A stretch of 64,000 nt of DNA from Gordius sp. MW1 (Eukaryota; Nematomorpha; Gordioida; Gordea; Gordiidae). Below are positions 37,301 through 51,331 of this stretch, in pieces. Location of the stretch: positions 13,958,060-14,022,059 of the forward strand of contig OZ038529.1 in assembly GCA_964036665.1 (NCBI GenBank). Reading direction: 5' to 3'. The notes under the pieces are model-generated. The model ran no database searches. It was not told the DNA's origin and worked only from the letters and a program-made list of their open reading frames with translations. The position numbers and the translations under genes were made by a program. Within the stretch, counting starts at the first letter, position 1. Every line of letters begins with the position of its first letter.

Positions 37301-40300
37301 TCGATTGACTTCCGAAAAGAGGTTTTAAGCTGCGAGAACTATCATTTTGACAAAAGACAACGTTTTATTGTTGCGATTAGTTTTTGTATCGCAACGTGAG
37401 TGCTTAATTTTTCAAAAATGCACTATGCGATCATGATTTTAAAGTAATAGTTTTCAGATTCTGATAAATTTTTACTTGGGATCATAGAAACCACGTCTAA
37501 AAACGACATCTTTCATCGGATGAATACGGTTCAAAGAAAAATATGTGAAAAATTTTGAGGTAAAAATATTTATTTTTTTCGATTCTATGTGAAAGAGCAT
37601 GAAAAAATATATAATAGTAAGCCAATTTGAGAATCCTATTATTCTCGATTGACTTCAGAAAAGAGGTTTTAAGCTGCGAGAACTATCATTTTGACAAAAG
37701 ACAACATTAGTTTGTTGTATCGCAACGTGAGTGCTTAATTTTTCAAAAATGACTCTATGCGATCATGATTTAAAAGTAATAGTTTTCAGATTCTGATAAA
37801 TTTTTACTTAGGATCATAGAAACCACCTCTGAAAACGACAAGCTTCATCGGATGAATACGGTTCAAAGAAAAATATGTGAAAATTTTTGAGGTAAAAATA
37901 TTTATTTTTTTCGATTCTATGTGAAAGAGCATGAAAAAATATATAAAAGTAAGCCAATTTGAGAATCCTATTATCCTCGATTGACTTCCGAAAAGAGGTT
38001 TTAAGCTGCGAGAACTATCATTTTGACAAAAGACAACATTAGTTTGTTGTATCGCAACGTGAGTGCTTAATTTTTCAAAAATGACTCTATGCGATCATGA
38101 TTTAAAAGTAATAGTTTTCAGATTCTGATAAATTTTTACTTGGGATCATAGAAACCACGTCTGAAAACGACAACTTTCATCGGATGAATACGGTTCAAAG
38201 AAAAATATGTGAAAATTTTTGAGGTAAAAATATTTATTTTTTTCGATTCTATGTGAAAGAGCATGATAAAATATATAAAAGTAAGCCAATTTGAGAATCC
38301 TATTATCCTCGATTGACTTCCGAAAAGAGGTTTTAAGCTGCGAGAACTATCATTTTGACAAAAGACAACGTTTTATTGTTGCGATTAGTTTTTGTATCGC
38401 AACGTGAGTGCTTAATTTTTCAAAAATGCACTATGCGATCATGATTTTAAAGTAATAGTTTTCTGATTCTGATAAATTTTTACTTTTTATCATCGAAACC
38501 ACGTCTGAAAACGACAACTTTCATCGGATGCATACGGTAAGAAAAATATGTGAAAAATTTTGAGGTAAAAATATTTATTTTTTTCAATTCTATGTGAAAG
38601 AGCATGAAAAAATATATAAAAGTAAGCCAATTTGAGAATCCTATTATCCTCGATTGACTTCCGAAAAGAGGTTTTAAGCTGCGAGAACTATCATTTGACA
38701 AAAGGCAACGTTTTATTGTTGCGATTAGTTTGTTGTATCGCAACGTGATGCTTAATTTTTGAAAATCGCTCTATGCGATCATGATTTCAAAGTAATAGTT
38801 TTCAGATTCTGATAAATTTTTACTTGGGATCATAGAAACCACGTCTAAAAACGACATCTTTCATCGGATGAATACGGTTCAAAGAAAAATATGTGAAAAA
38901 TTTTGAGGTAAAAATATTTATTTTTTTCGATTCTATGTGAAAGAGCATGAAAAAATATATAATAGTAAGCCAATTTGAGAATCCTATTATCCTCGATTGA
39001 CTTCAGAAAAGAGGTTTTAAGCTGCGAGAACTATCATTTTGACAAAAGACAACGTTTTATTGTTGCGATTAGTTTGTTGTATCGCAACGTGAGTGCTTAA
39101 TTTTTCAAAAATGCACTATGCGATCATGATTTAAATGTAATAGTTTTCAGATTCTGATAAATTTTTACTTAGGATCATAGAAACCACCTCTGAAAACGAC
39201 AAGCTTCATCGGATGAATACGGTTCAAAGAAAAATATGTGAAAATTTTTGAGGTAAAAATATTTATTTTTTTCGATTCTATGTGAAAGAGCATGAAAAAA
39301 TATATAAAAGTAAGCCAATTTGAGAATCCTATTATCGTCGATTGACTTCCGAAAAGAGGTTTTAAGCTGCGAGAACTATCATTTTGACAAAAGACAACAT
39401 TAGTTTGTTGTATCGCAACGTGAGTGCTTAATTTTTCAAAAATGACTCTATGCGATCATGATTTAAAAGTAATAGTTTTCAGATTCTGATAAATTTTTAC
39501 TTGGGATCATAGAAACCACGTCTGAAAACGACAACTTTCATCGGATGAATACGGTTCAAAGAAAAATATGTTAAAATTTTTGAGGTAAAAATATTTATTT
39601 TTTTCGATTCTATGTGAAAGAGCATGAAAAAATATATAAAAGTAAGCCAATTTGAGAATCCTATTATCCTCGATTGACTTCCGAAAAGAGGTTTTAAGCT
39701 GCGAGAACTATCATTTTGACAAAAGACAACATTAGTTTGTTGTATCGCAACGTGAGTGCTTAATTTTTCAAAAATACACTATGCGATCATGATTTTAAAG
39801 TAATAGTTTTCTGATTCTGATAAATTTTTACTTTTTATCATCGAAACCACTTCTGAAAACGACAACTTTCATCGGATGCATACGGTTGAAATAAAAATAT
39901 GTGAAAAATTTTGAGGTAAAAATATTTATTTTTTTCGATTCTATGTGAAAGAGCATGAAAAAATATATAAAGTAAGACAATTTGAGAATCCTAGTATCCT
40001 CGATTGACTTCCGAAAAGAGGTTTTAAGCTGCGAGAACTATCATTTGACAAAAGGCAACGTTTTATTGTTGCGATTAGTTTGTTGTATCGCAACGTGATG
40101 CTTAATTTTTGAAAATGGCTCTATGCGATCATGATTTCAAAGTAATAGTTTTCAGATTCTGATAAATTTTTACTTGGGATCATAGAAACCACGTCTAAAA
40201 ACGACATCTTTCATCGGATGAATACGGTTCAAAGAAAAATATGTGAAAAATTTTGAGGTAAAAATATTTATTTTTTTCGATTCTATGTGAAAGAGCATGA

Positions 40301-41715
40301 AAAAATATATAATAGTAAGCCAATTTGAGAATCCTATTATCCTCGATTGACTTTAGAAAAGAGGTTTTAAGCTGCGAGAACTATCATTTTGACAAAAGAC
40401 AACGTTTTATTGTTGCGATTAGTTTGTTGTGTCGCAACGTGAGGCTTAATTTTTGAAAATGGCTCTATGCGATCATGATTTCAAAGTAATAGTTTTCAGA
40501 TTCTGATAAATTTTTACTTTTTATCATCGAAACCACGTCTGAAAACGACAACTTTCATCGGATGCATACGGTTGAAAGAAAAATATGTGAAAATTTTTGA
40601 GGTAAAAATATTTATTTTTTCGATTCTATGTGAAAGAGCATGAAAAAATATATAAAAGTAAGCCAATTTGAGAATCCTATTATCCTTGATTGACTTCCGA
40701 AAAGAGGTTTTAAGCTGCGAGAACTATCATTTTAACAAAAGACAACGTTTTATTGTTGCGATTATTTTATTGTATCGCAACGTGAGTGCTTAATTTTTGA
40801 AAACTGCTCTATGCGATTATGATTTCAAAGTAATAGTTTTTAGATTCTGATAAATTGTTACTTAGGATCATAGAAACAACGTCTGAAAACGACAACTTTC
40901 ATCGGATGAATACGGTTCAAAGAAAAATATGTGAAAAATTTTAAGGTAAAAATATTTATTTTTTTCGATTCTATGTGAAAGAGCATAAAAAAATACATAA
41001 AAGAAAGCCTATTTGAGAATCCTATTATCCTCGATTTACTTCCGAAAAGAGGTTTTAAGCTGCGAGAACTATCATTTGACAAAAGGCAACGTTTTATTGT
41101 TGCGATTAGTTTGTTGTATCGCAACGTGATGCTTAATTTTTGAAAATGGCTCTATGCGATCATGATTTCAAAGTAATAGTTTTCAGATTCTGATAAATTT
41201 TTACTTGGGATCATAGAAACCACGTCTAAAAACGACATCTTTCATCGGATGAATACGGTTCAAAGAAAAATATGTGAAAAATTTTGAGGTAAAAATATTT
41301 ATTTTTTTCGATTCTATGTGAAAGAGCATGAAAAAATATATAAAGTAAGACAATTTGAGAATCCTAGTATCCTCGATTGACTTCCGAAAAGAGGTTTTAA
41401 GCTGCGAGAACTATCATTTGACAAAAGGCAACGTTTTATTGTTGCGATTAGTTTGTTGTATCGCAACGTGATGCTTAATTTTTGAAAATGGCTCTATGCG
41501 ATCATGATTTCAAAGTAATAGTTTTCAGATTCTGATAAATTTTTACTTGGGATCATAGAAACCACGTCTAAAAACGACATCTTTCATCGGATGAATACGG
41601 TTCAAAGAAAAATATGTGAAAAATTTTGAGGTAAAAATATTTATTTTTTTCGATTCTATGTGAAAGAGCATGAAAAAATATATAATAGTAAGCCAATTTG
41701 AGAATCCTATTATCT
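37301..41715. repeat. 4-mer domain (about 1350 bp period)
   Basis: Monomers 37301, 37645, 37977, 38309, 38650, 38993, 39338, 39670, 40000, 40343, 40686, 41031 and 41373. Offsets of 1350 bp link 38650 to 40000 and 38993 to 40343. The markers CTTCAGAAAAG or CTTTAGAAAAG recur at 37655, 39003 and 40353. Four monomers here (37645, 37977, 39338, 39670) carry the 14-bp stem-loop deletion ACAACATTAG. Other tags are GACAAGCTTCATC (37840, 39200) and CCTAGTATCC (39992, 41365). Confidence 0.8.
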
Positions 41716-44700
41716 TCGATTGACTTCCGCAAAGAGGTTTTAAGCTGCGAGAACTATTCATTTTCACAAAAGACAACGTTTTATTGTAGCGATTAGTTTG
41801 TTGTATCGCAACGTGAGTGCTTAATTTTTGAAAATGGCTCTATGCGATCATGATTTCAAAGTAATAGTTTTCAGATTCTGATAAATTTTTACTTGGGATC
41901 ATAGAAACCACGTCTGAAAACGACAACTTTCATCGGATGAATACGGTTCAAAGAAAAATATGTGAAAAATTTTGAGGTAAAAATATTTTTTTTTTTTTGA
42001 TTCTATGTGAAAGAGCATAAAAAAATATATAAAAGTAAGCCAATTTGAGAATCCTATTATCCTCGATTGACTTCCGAAAAGAGGTTTTAAGCTGCGAGAA
42101 CTATCATTTTGACAAAAGACAACGTTTTATTGTTGAAATTATTTTATTGTATCGCAACGTGAGTGCTTAATTTTTGAAAACTGCTCTATGCGATTATGAT
42201 TTCAAAGTAATAGTTTTTAGATTCTGATAAATTTTTACTTGGGATCACAGAAACAACGTCTGAAAACGACAACTTTCATCGGATGAATACGGTTCAAAGA
42301 AAAATATGTGAAAAATTTTAAGGTAAAAATATTTATTTTTTTCGATTCTATGTGAAAGAGCATGAAAAAATACATAAAAGTAAAGGAATTTGAGAATCCT
42401 ATTATCCTCGATTTACTTCCGAAAAGAGGTTTTAAGCTGTCAGAACTATTCATTTTGACAAAAGACAACGTTTTATTGTTGCGATTAGTTTGTTGTATCG
42501 CAACCTGAGTGCTGAATTTTTGAAAACTGCTCTATGCGATTATGATTTAAAAATAATAGTTTTTAGATTCTGATAAATTTTTAATAGGGATCATAGAAAC
42601 CACGTCTGAAAACGACAACTTTCATCGGATGAATACGGTTCAAAGAAAAATATGTGAAAAATTTTGAGGTAAAATTATTTATTTTTTTCGATTCTATGTG
42701 AAAGAGCATAAAAAAATATATAAAAGTAAGCCAATTTGAGAATTCTATTATCCTTGATTGACTTCCGAAAAGAGGTTTTAAGCACCGAGAACTATTCATT
42801 TTGACAAAAGACAACGTTTTATTGTAGCGATTAGTTTGTTGTATCGCAACGTGAGTGCTTAATTTTTGAAAATGGCTCTGATCATGATTTCAAAGTAATA
42901 GTTTTCAGATTCTGATAAATTTTTACTTGGGATCATAGAAACCACGTCTGAAAACGACAACTTTCATCGGATGAATACGGTTCAAAGAAAAATATGTGAA
43001 AAATTTTGAGGTAAAAATATTTATTTTTTTCGATTCTATGTGAAAGAGCATGAAAAAATATATAAAAGTAAGCCAATTTGAGAATCCTATTATCTTCGAT
43101 TGACTTCCGCAAAGAGGTTTTAAGCTGCGAGAACTATTCATTTTGACAAAAGACAACGTTTTATTGTAGCGATTAGTTTGTTGTATCGCAACGTGAGTGC
43201 TTAATTTTTGAAAATGGCTCTATGCGATCATGATTTCAAAGTAATAGTTTTCAGATTCTGATAAATTTTTACTTGGGATCATAGAAACCACGTCTGAAAA
43301 CGACAACTTTCATCGGATGAATACGGTTCAAAGAAAAATATGTGAAAAATTTTGAGGTAAAAATATTTATTTTTTTTTGATTCTATGTGAAAGAGCATAA
43401 AAAAATATATAAAAGTAAGCCAATTTGAGAATCCTATTATCCTCGATTGACTTCCGAAAAGAGGTTTTAAGCTGCGAGAACTATCATTTTGACAAAAGAC
43501 AACGTTTTATTGTTGAAATTATTTTATTGTATCGCAACGTGAGTGCTTGAAAACTGCTCTATGCGATTATGATTTCAAAGTAATAGTTTTTAGATTCTGA
43601 TAAATTTTTACTTGGGATCATAGAAACAACGTCTGAAAACGACAACTTTCATCGGATGAATACGGTTCAAAGAAAAATATGTGAAAAATTTTGAGGTAAA
43701 AATATTTATTTTTTTCAATTCTATGTTGAAAGAGCATGAAAAAATATATAAAAGTAAGCCAATTTGAGAATCCTATTATCCTCGATTGACTTCCGAAAAG
43801 AGGTTTTAAGCTGCGAGAACTATCATTTTGACAAAAGACAACGTTTTATTGTTGCGATTAGTTTTTGTATCGCAACGTGAGTGCTTAATTTTTCAAAAAT
43901 GCACTATGCGATCATGATTTTAAAGTAATAGTTTTCTGATTCTGATAAATTTTTACTTTTTATCATCGAAACCACGTCTGAAAACGACAATTTTCATCGG
44001 ATGCATACGGTAAGAAAAATATGTGAAAAATTTTGAGGTAAAAATATTTATTTTTTTCAATTCTATGTGAAAGAGCATGAAAAAATATATAAAAGTAAGC
44101 CAATTTGAGAATCCTATTATCCTCGATTGACTTCCGAAAAGAGGTTTTAAACTGCGAGAACTATTCATTTTGACAAAAGACAACGTTTTATTGTAGCGAT
44201 TAGTTTGTTGTATCGCAACGTGAGTGCTTAATTTTTGAAAATGGCTCTATGCGATCATGATTTCAAAGTAATAGTTTTCAGATTCTGATAAATTTTTACT
44301 TGGGATCATAGAAACCACGTCTGAAAACGACAACTTTCATCGGATGAATACGGTTCAAAGAAAAATATGTGAAAAATTTTGAGGTAAAAATATTTATTTT
44401 TTTCAATTCTATGTTGAAAGAGCATGAAAAAATATATAAAAGTAAGCCAATTTGAGAATCCTATTATCCTCGATTGACTTCCGAAAAGAGGTTTTAAGCT
44501 GCGAGAACTATCATTTTGACAAAAGACAACGTTTTATTGTTGCGATTAGTTTTTGTATCGCAACGTGAGTGCTTAATTTTTCAAAAATGCACTATGCGAT
44601 CATGATTTTAAAGTAATAGTTTTCTGATTCTGATTAATTTTTACTTTTTATCATCGAAACCACGTCTGAAAACGACAACTTTCATCGGATGCATACGGTA

Positions 44701-47223
44701 AGAAAAATATGTGAAAAATTTTGAGGTAAAAATATTTATTTTTTTCGAATCTATGTGAAAGAGCATGAAAAAATATATAAAAGTAAGCCAATTTGAGAAT
44801 CCTATTATCTTCGATTGACTTCCGCAAAGAGGTTTTAAGCTGCGAGAACTATTCATTTTGACAAAAGACAACGTTTTATTGTAGCGATTAGTTTGTTGTA
44901 TCGCAACGTGAGTGCTTAATTTTTGAAAATGGCTCTATGCGATCATGATTTCAAAGTAATAGTTTTCAGATTCTGATAAATTTTTACTTGGGATCATAGA
45001 AACCACGTCTGAAAACGACAACTTTCATCGGATGAATACGGTTCAAAGAAAAATATGTGAAAAATTTTGAGGTAAAAATATTTATTTTTTTTGATTCTAT
45101 GTGAAAGAGCATAAAAAAATATATAAAAGTAAGCCAATTTGAGAATCCTATTATCCTCGATTGACTTCCGAAAAGAGGTTTTAAGCTGCGAGAACTATCA
45201 TTTTGACAAAAGACAACGTTTTATTGTTGAAATTATTTTATTGTATCGCAACGTGAGTGCTTAATTTTTGAAAACTGCTCTATGCGATTATGATTTCAAA
45301 GTAATAGTTTTTAGATTCTGATAAATTTTTACTTGGGATCATAGAAACAACGTCTGAAAACGACAACTTTCATCGGATGAATACGGTTCAAAGAAAAATA
45401 TGTGAAAAATTTTAAGGTAAAAATATTTATAATTTCGATTCTATGTGAAAGAGCATAAAAAAATACATAAAAGAAAGCCTATTTGAGAATCCTATTATCC
45501 TCGATTTACTTCCGAAAAGAGGTTTTAAGCTGCCAGAACTATTCATTTTGACAAAAGACAACGTTTTATTGTTGCGATTAGTTTGTTGTATCGCAACGTG
45601 AGTGCTGAATTTTTGAAAACTGCTCTATGCGATTATGATTTCAAAGTACTAGTTTTTAGATTCTGATAAATTTTTAATTGGGATCATAGAAACAACGTCT
45701 GAAAACGACAACTTTCATCGGATGAATATGGTTCAAAGAAAAATATGTGAAAAATTTTAAGGTAAAAATATTTATTTTTTTCGATTCTATGTGAAAGAGC
45801 ATGAAAAAATATATAAAAGTAAGCCAATTTGAGAATCCTATTATCTTCGATTGACTTCCGCAAAGAGGTTTTAAGCTGCGAGAACTATTCATTTTGACAA
45901 AAGACAACGTTTTATTGTAGCGATTAGTTTGTTGTATCGCAACGTGAGTGCTTAATTTTTGAAAATGGCTCTATGCGATCATGATTTCAAAGTAATAGTT
46001 TTCAGATTCTGATAAATTTTTACTTGGGATCATAGAAACCACGTCTGAAAACGACAACTTTCATCGGATGAATACGGTTCAAAGAAAAATATGTGAAAAA
46101 TTTTGAGGTAAAAATATTTATTTTTTTTTGATTCTATGTGAAAGAGCATAAATAAATATATAAAAGTAAGCCAATTTGAGAATCCTATTATCCTCGATTG
46201 ACTTCCGAAAAGAGGTTTTAAGCTGCGAGAACTATCATTTTGACAAAAGACAACGTTTTATTGTTGAAATTATTTTATTGTATCGCAACGTGAGTGCTTA
46301 ATTTTTGAAAACTGCTCTATGCGATTATGATTTCAAAGTAATAGTTTTTAGATTCTGATAAATTTTTACTTGGGATCATAGAAACAACGTCTGAAAACGA
46401 CAACTTTCATCGGATGAATACGGTTCAAAGAAAAATATGTGAAAAATTTTAAGGTAAAAATATTTATTTTTTTCGATTCTATGTGAAAGAGCATGAAAAA
46501 ATACATACAAGTAAAGGAATTTGAGAATCCTATTATTCTCGATTTACTTCCGAAAAGAGGTTTTAAGCTGTCAGAACTATTCATTTTGACAAAAGACAAC
46601 GTTTTATTGTTGCGATTAGTTTGTTGTATCGCAACCTGAGTGCTGAATTTTTGAAAACTGCTCTATGCGATTATGATTTAAAAATAATAGTTTTTAGATT
46701 CTGATAAATTTTTAATTGGGATCATAGAAACCACGTCTGAAAACGACAACTTTCATCGGATGAATACGGTTCAAAGAAAAATATGTGAAAAATTTTGAGG
46801 TAAAATTATTTATTTTTTTCGATTCTATGTGAAAGAGCATAAAAAAATATATAAAAGTAAGCCAATTTGAGAATTCTATTATCCTTGATTGACTTCCGAA
46901 AAGAGGTTTTAAGCACCGAGAACTATTCATTTTGACAAAAGACAACGTTTTATTGTAGCGATTAGTTTGTTATATCGCAACGTGAATGCTTAATTTTTGA
47001 AAATGGCTCTGATCATGATTTCAAAGTAATAGTTTTCTGATTCTGATTAATTTTTACTTTTTATCATCGAAACCACGTCTGAAAACGACAACTTTCATCG
47101 GATGCATACGGTAAGAAAAATATGTGAAAAATTTTGAGGTAAAAATATTTATTTTTTTCGATTCTATGTGAAAGAGCATGAAAAAATATATAAAAGTAAG
47201 CCAATTTGAGAATCCTATTATCT
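41716..47223. repeat. 4-mer domain (1380 bp) with a 4131-bp repeat offset
   Basis: Monomers 41716, 42063, 42408, 42754, 43096, 43443, 43782, 44123, 44470, 44811, 45157, 45501, 45847, 46194, 46539 and 46885. The first four recur at +4131 bp (45847-46885). The first two also recur at +1380 bp (43096 and 43443). Tags: TTGAAATTATTTTATTG (42132, 43512, 45226, 46263), AAGCACCGAGAAC (42781, 46912), GTAAAGGAATTTG (42381, 46511) and GCTCTGATCATG with 5 bp missing (42877, 47007). Confidence 0.85.
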
Positions 47224-49277
47224 TCGATTGACTTCCGCAAAGAGGTTTTAAGCTGCGAGAACTATTTATTTTGACAAAAGACAACGTTTTATTGTAGCGA
47301 TTAGTTTGTTGTATCGCAACGTGAGTGCTTAATTTTTGAAAATGGCTCTATGCGATCATGATTTCAAAGTAATAGTTTTTAGATTCTGATAAATTTTTAC
47401 TTGGGATCATAGAAACCACGTCTGAAAACGACAACTTTCATCGGATGAATACGGTTCAAAGAAAAATATGTGAAAAATTTTGAGGTAAAAATATTTATTT
47501 TTTTCAATTCTATGTGAAAGAGCATGAAAAAATATATAAAAGTAAGCCAATATGAGAGTCCTATTATCTTCAATTGACTTCCGAAAAGAGGTTATAAGCT
47601 GCGAGAACTATCATTTTGACAAAAGACAACGTTTTATTGTTGCGATTAGTTTTTGTATCGCAACGTCAGTGCTTAATTTTAATGCACTATGCGATCATGA
47701 TTTTAAAGTAATAGTTTTCTGATTCTGATAAATTTTTACTTTTTATCATCGAAACCACGTCTGAAAACGACAACTTTCATCGGATGCATACGGTAAGAAA
47801 AATATGTGAAAAATTTTGAGGTAAAAATATTTATTTTTTTCAATTCTATGTGAAAGAGCATGAAAAAATATATAAAAGTAAGCCAATTTGAGAATCCTAT
47901 TATCCTCGATTGACTTCCGAAAAGAGGTTTTAAACTGCGAGAACTATTCATTTTGACAAAAGACAACGTTTTATTAGCGATTAGTTTGTTGTATCGCAAC
48001 GTGAGTGCTTAATTTTTGAAAATGGCTCTATGCGATCATGATTTCAAAGTAATAGTTTTCAGATTCTGATAAATTTTTACTTGGGATCATAGAAACCACG
48101 TCTGAAAACGACAACTTTCATCGGATGAATACGGTTCAAATAAAAATATGTGAAAAATTTTAAGGTAAAAATATTTATTTTTTTCGATTCTATGTAAAAG
48201 AGCATGAAAAAATATATAAAAGTAAGCCAATTTGAGAATCCTATTATCTTCGATTGACTTCCGAAAAGAGGTTTTAAGCTGCGAGAACTATCATTTTGAC
48301 AAAAGACAACGTTTTATTGTTGCGATTAGTTTTTGTATCGCAACGTGAGTGCTTAATTTTTCAAAAATGCACTATGCGATCATGATTTTAAAGTAATAGT
48401 TTTCTGATTCTGATTAATTTTTACTTTTTATCATCGAAACCACGTCTGAAAACGACAACTTTCATCGGATGCATACGGTAAGAAAAATATGTGAAAAATT
48501 TTGAGGTAAAAATATTTATTTTTTTCGATTCTATGTGAAAGAGCATGAAAAAATATATAAAAGTAAGCCAATTTGAGAATCCTATTATCTTCGATTGACT
48601 TCCGCAAAGAGGTTTTAAGCTGCGAGAACTATTCATTTTGACAAAAGACAACGTTTTATTGTAGCGATTAGTTTGTTGTATCGCAACGTGAGTGCTTAAT
48701 TTTTGAAAATGGCTCTATGCGATCATGATTTCAAAGTAATAGTTTTTAGATTCTGATAAATTTTTACTTGGGATCATAGAAACCACGTCTGAAAACGACA
48801 ACTTTCATCGGATGAATACGGTTCAAAGAAAAATATGTGAAAAATTTTGAGGTAAAAATATTTATTTTTTTCGATTCTATGTAAAAGAGCATGAAAAAAT
48901 ATATAAAAGTAAGCTAATTTGAGAATCCTATTATCTTCGATTGACTTCCGAAAAGAGGTTTTAAGCTGCGAGAACTATCATTTTGACAAAAGACAACGTT
49001 TTATTGTTGCGATTAGTTTTTGTATCGCAACGTGAGTGCTTAATTTTTCAAAAATGCACTATGCGATCATGATTTTAAAGTAATAGTTTTCTGATTCTGA
49101 TTAATTTTTACTTTTTATCATCGAAACCACGTCTGAAAACGACAACTTTCATCGGATGCATACGGTAAGAAAAATATGTGAAAAATTTTGAGGTAAAAAT
49201 ATTTATTTTTTTCGATTCTATGTGAAAGAGCATGAAAAAATATATAAAAGTAAGCCAATTTGAGAATCCTATTATCT
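47224..49277. repeat. 6-mer HOR, copy 1 (2054 bp)
   Basis: Monomers 47224, 47570, 47906, 48250, 48591 and 48937 are each repeated at +2054 bp. Tags: GAACTATTTATTTTG (first), TCTTCAATTGAC and GGTTATAAGC with TTAATTTTAATGCAC (second), and TTTTATTAGCGATTAG (third, 4-bp loss). Confidence 0.94.
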
Positions 49278-51331
49278 TCGATTGACTTCCGCAAAGAGGT
49301 TTTAAGCTGCGAGAACTATTTATTTTGACAAAAGACAACGTTTTATTGTAGCGATTAGTTTGTTGTATCGCAACGTGAGTGCTTAATTTTTGAAAATGGC
49401 TCTATGCGATCATGATTTCAAAGTAATAGTTTTTAGATTCTGATAAATTTTTACTTGGGATCATAGAAACCACGTCTGAAAACGACAACTTTCATCGGAT
49501 GAATACGGTTCAAAGAAAAATATGTGAAAAATTTTGAGGTAAAAATATTTATTTTTTTCAATTCTATGTGAAAGAGCATGAAAAAATATATAAAAGTAAG
49601 CCAATATGAGAGTCCTATTATCTTCAATTGACTTCCGAAAAGAGGTTATAAGCTGCGAGAACTATCATTTTGACAAAAGACAACGTTTTATTGTTGCGAT
49701 TAGTTTTTGTATCGCAACGTCAGTGCTTAATTTTAATGCACTATGCGATCATGATTTTAAAGTAATAGTTTTCTGATTCTGATAAATTTTTACTTTTTAT
49801 CATCGAAACCACGTCTGAAAACGACAACTTTCATCGGATGCATACGGTAAGAAAAATATGTGAAAAATTTTGAGGTAAAAATATTTATTTTTTTCAATTC
49901 TATGTGAAAGAGCATGAAAAAATATATAAAAGTAAGCCAATTTGAGAATCCTATTATCCTCGATTGACTTCCGAAAAGAGGTTTTAAACTGCGAGAACTA
50001 TTCATTTTGACAAAAGACAACGTTTTATTAGCGATTAGTTTGTTGTATCGCAACGTGAGTGCTTAATTTTTGAAAATGGCTCTATGCGATCATGATTTCA
50101 AAGTAATAGTTTTCAGATTCTGATAAATTTTTACTTGGGATCATAGAAACCACGTCTGAAAACGACAACTTTCATCGGATGAATACGGTTCAAAGAAAAA
50201 TATGTGAAAAATTTTAAGGTAAAAATATTTATTTTTTTCGATTCTATGTAAAAGAGCATGAAAAAATATATAAAAGTAAGCCAATTTGAGAATCCTATTA
50301 TCTTCGATTGACTTCCGAAAAGAGGTTTTAAGCTGCGAGAACTATCATTTTGACAAAAGACAACGTTTTATTGTTGCGATTAGTTTTTGTATCGCAACGT
50401 GAGTGCTTAATTTTTCAAAAATGCACTATGCGATCATGATTTTAAAGTAATAGTTTTCTGATTCTGATTAATTTTTACTTTTTATCATCGAAACCACGTC
50501 TGAAAACGACAACTTTCATCGGATGCATACGGTAAGAAAAATATGTGAAAAATTTTGAGGTAAAAATATTTATTTTTTTCGATTCTATGTGAAAGAGCAT
50601 GAAAAAATATATAAAAGTAAGCCAATTTGAGAATCCTATTATCTTCGATTGACTTCCGCAAAGAGGTTTTAAGCTGCGAGAACTATTCATTTTGACAAAA
50701 GACAACGTTTTATTGTAGCGATTAGTTTGTTGTATCGCAACGTGAGTGCTTAATTTTTGAAAATGGCTCTATGCGATCATGATTTCAAAGTAATAGTTTT
50801 TAGATTCTGATAAATTTTTACTTGGGATCATAGAAACCACGTCTGAAAACGACAACTTTCATCGGATGAATACGGTTCAAAGAAAAATATGTGAAAAATT
50901 TTGAGGTAAAAATATTTATTTTTTTCGATTCTATGTAAAAGAGCATGAAAAAATATATAAAAGTAAGCCAATTTGAGAATCCTATTATCTTCGATTGACT
51001 TCCGAAAAGAGGTTTTAAGCTGCGAGAACTATCATTTTGACAAAAGACAACGTTTTATTGTTGCGATTAGTTTTTGTATCGCAACGTGAGTGCTTAATTT
51101 TTCAAAAATGCACTATGCGATCATGATTTTAAAGTAATAGTTTTCTGATTCTGATTAATTTTTACTTTTTATCATCGAAACCACGTCTGAAAACGACAAC
51201 TTTCATCGGATGCATACGGTAAGAAAAATATGTGAAAAATTTTGAGGTAAAAATATTTATATTTTTCGATTCTATGTGAAAGAGCATAAAAAAATATATA
51301 AAAGTAAGCCAATTTGAGAATTCTATTATCC
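49278..51331. repeat. 6-mer HOR, copy 2 (2054 bp)
   Basis: Monomers 49278, 49624, 49960, 50304, 50645 and 50991, all carrying the tags of copy 1. One visible difference is AAGCTAATTTG (about 48910) in copy 1 against AAGCCAATTTG (about 50965) here. The last monomers pass smoothly into the 687-bp dimer array. Confidence 0.93.
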
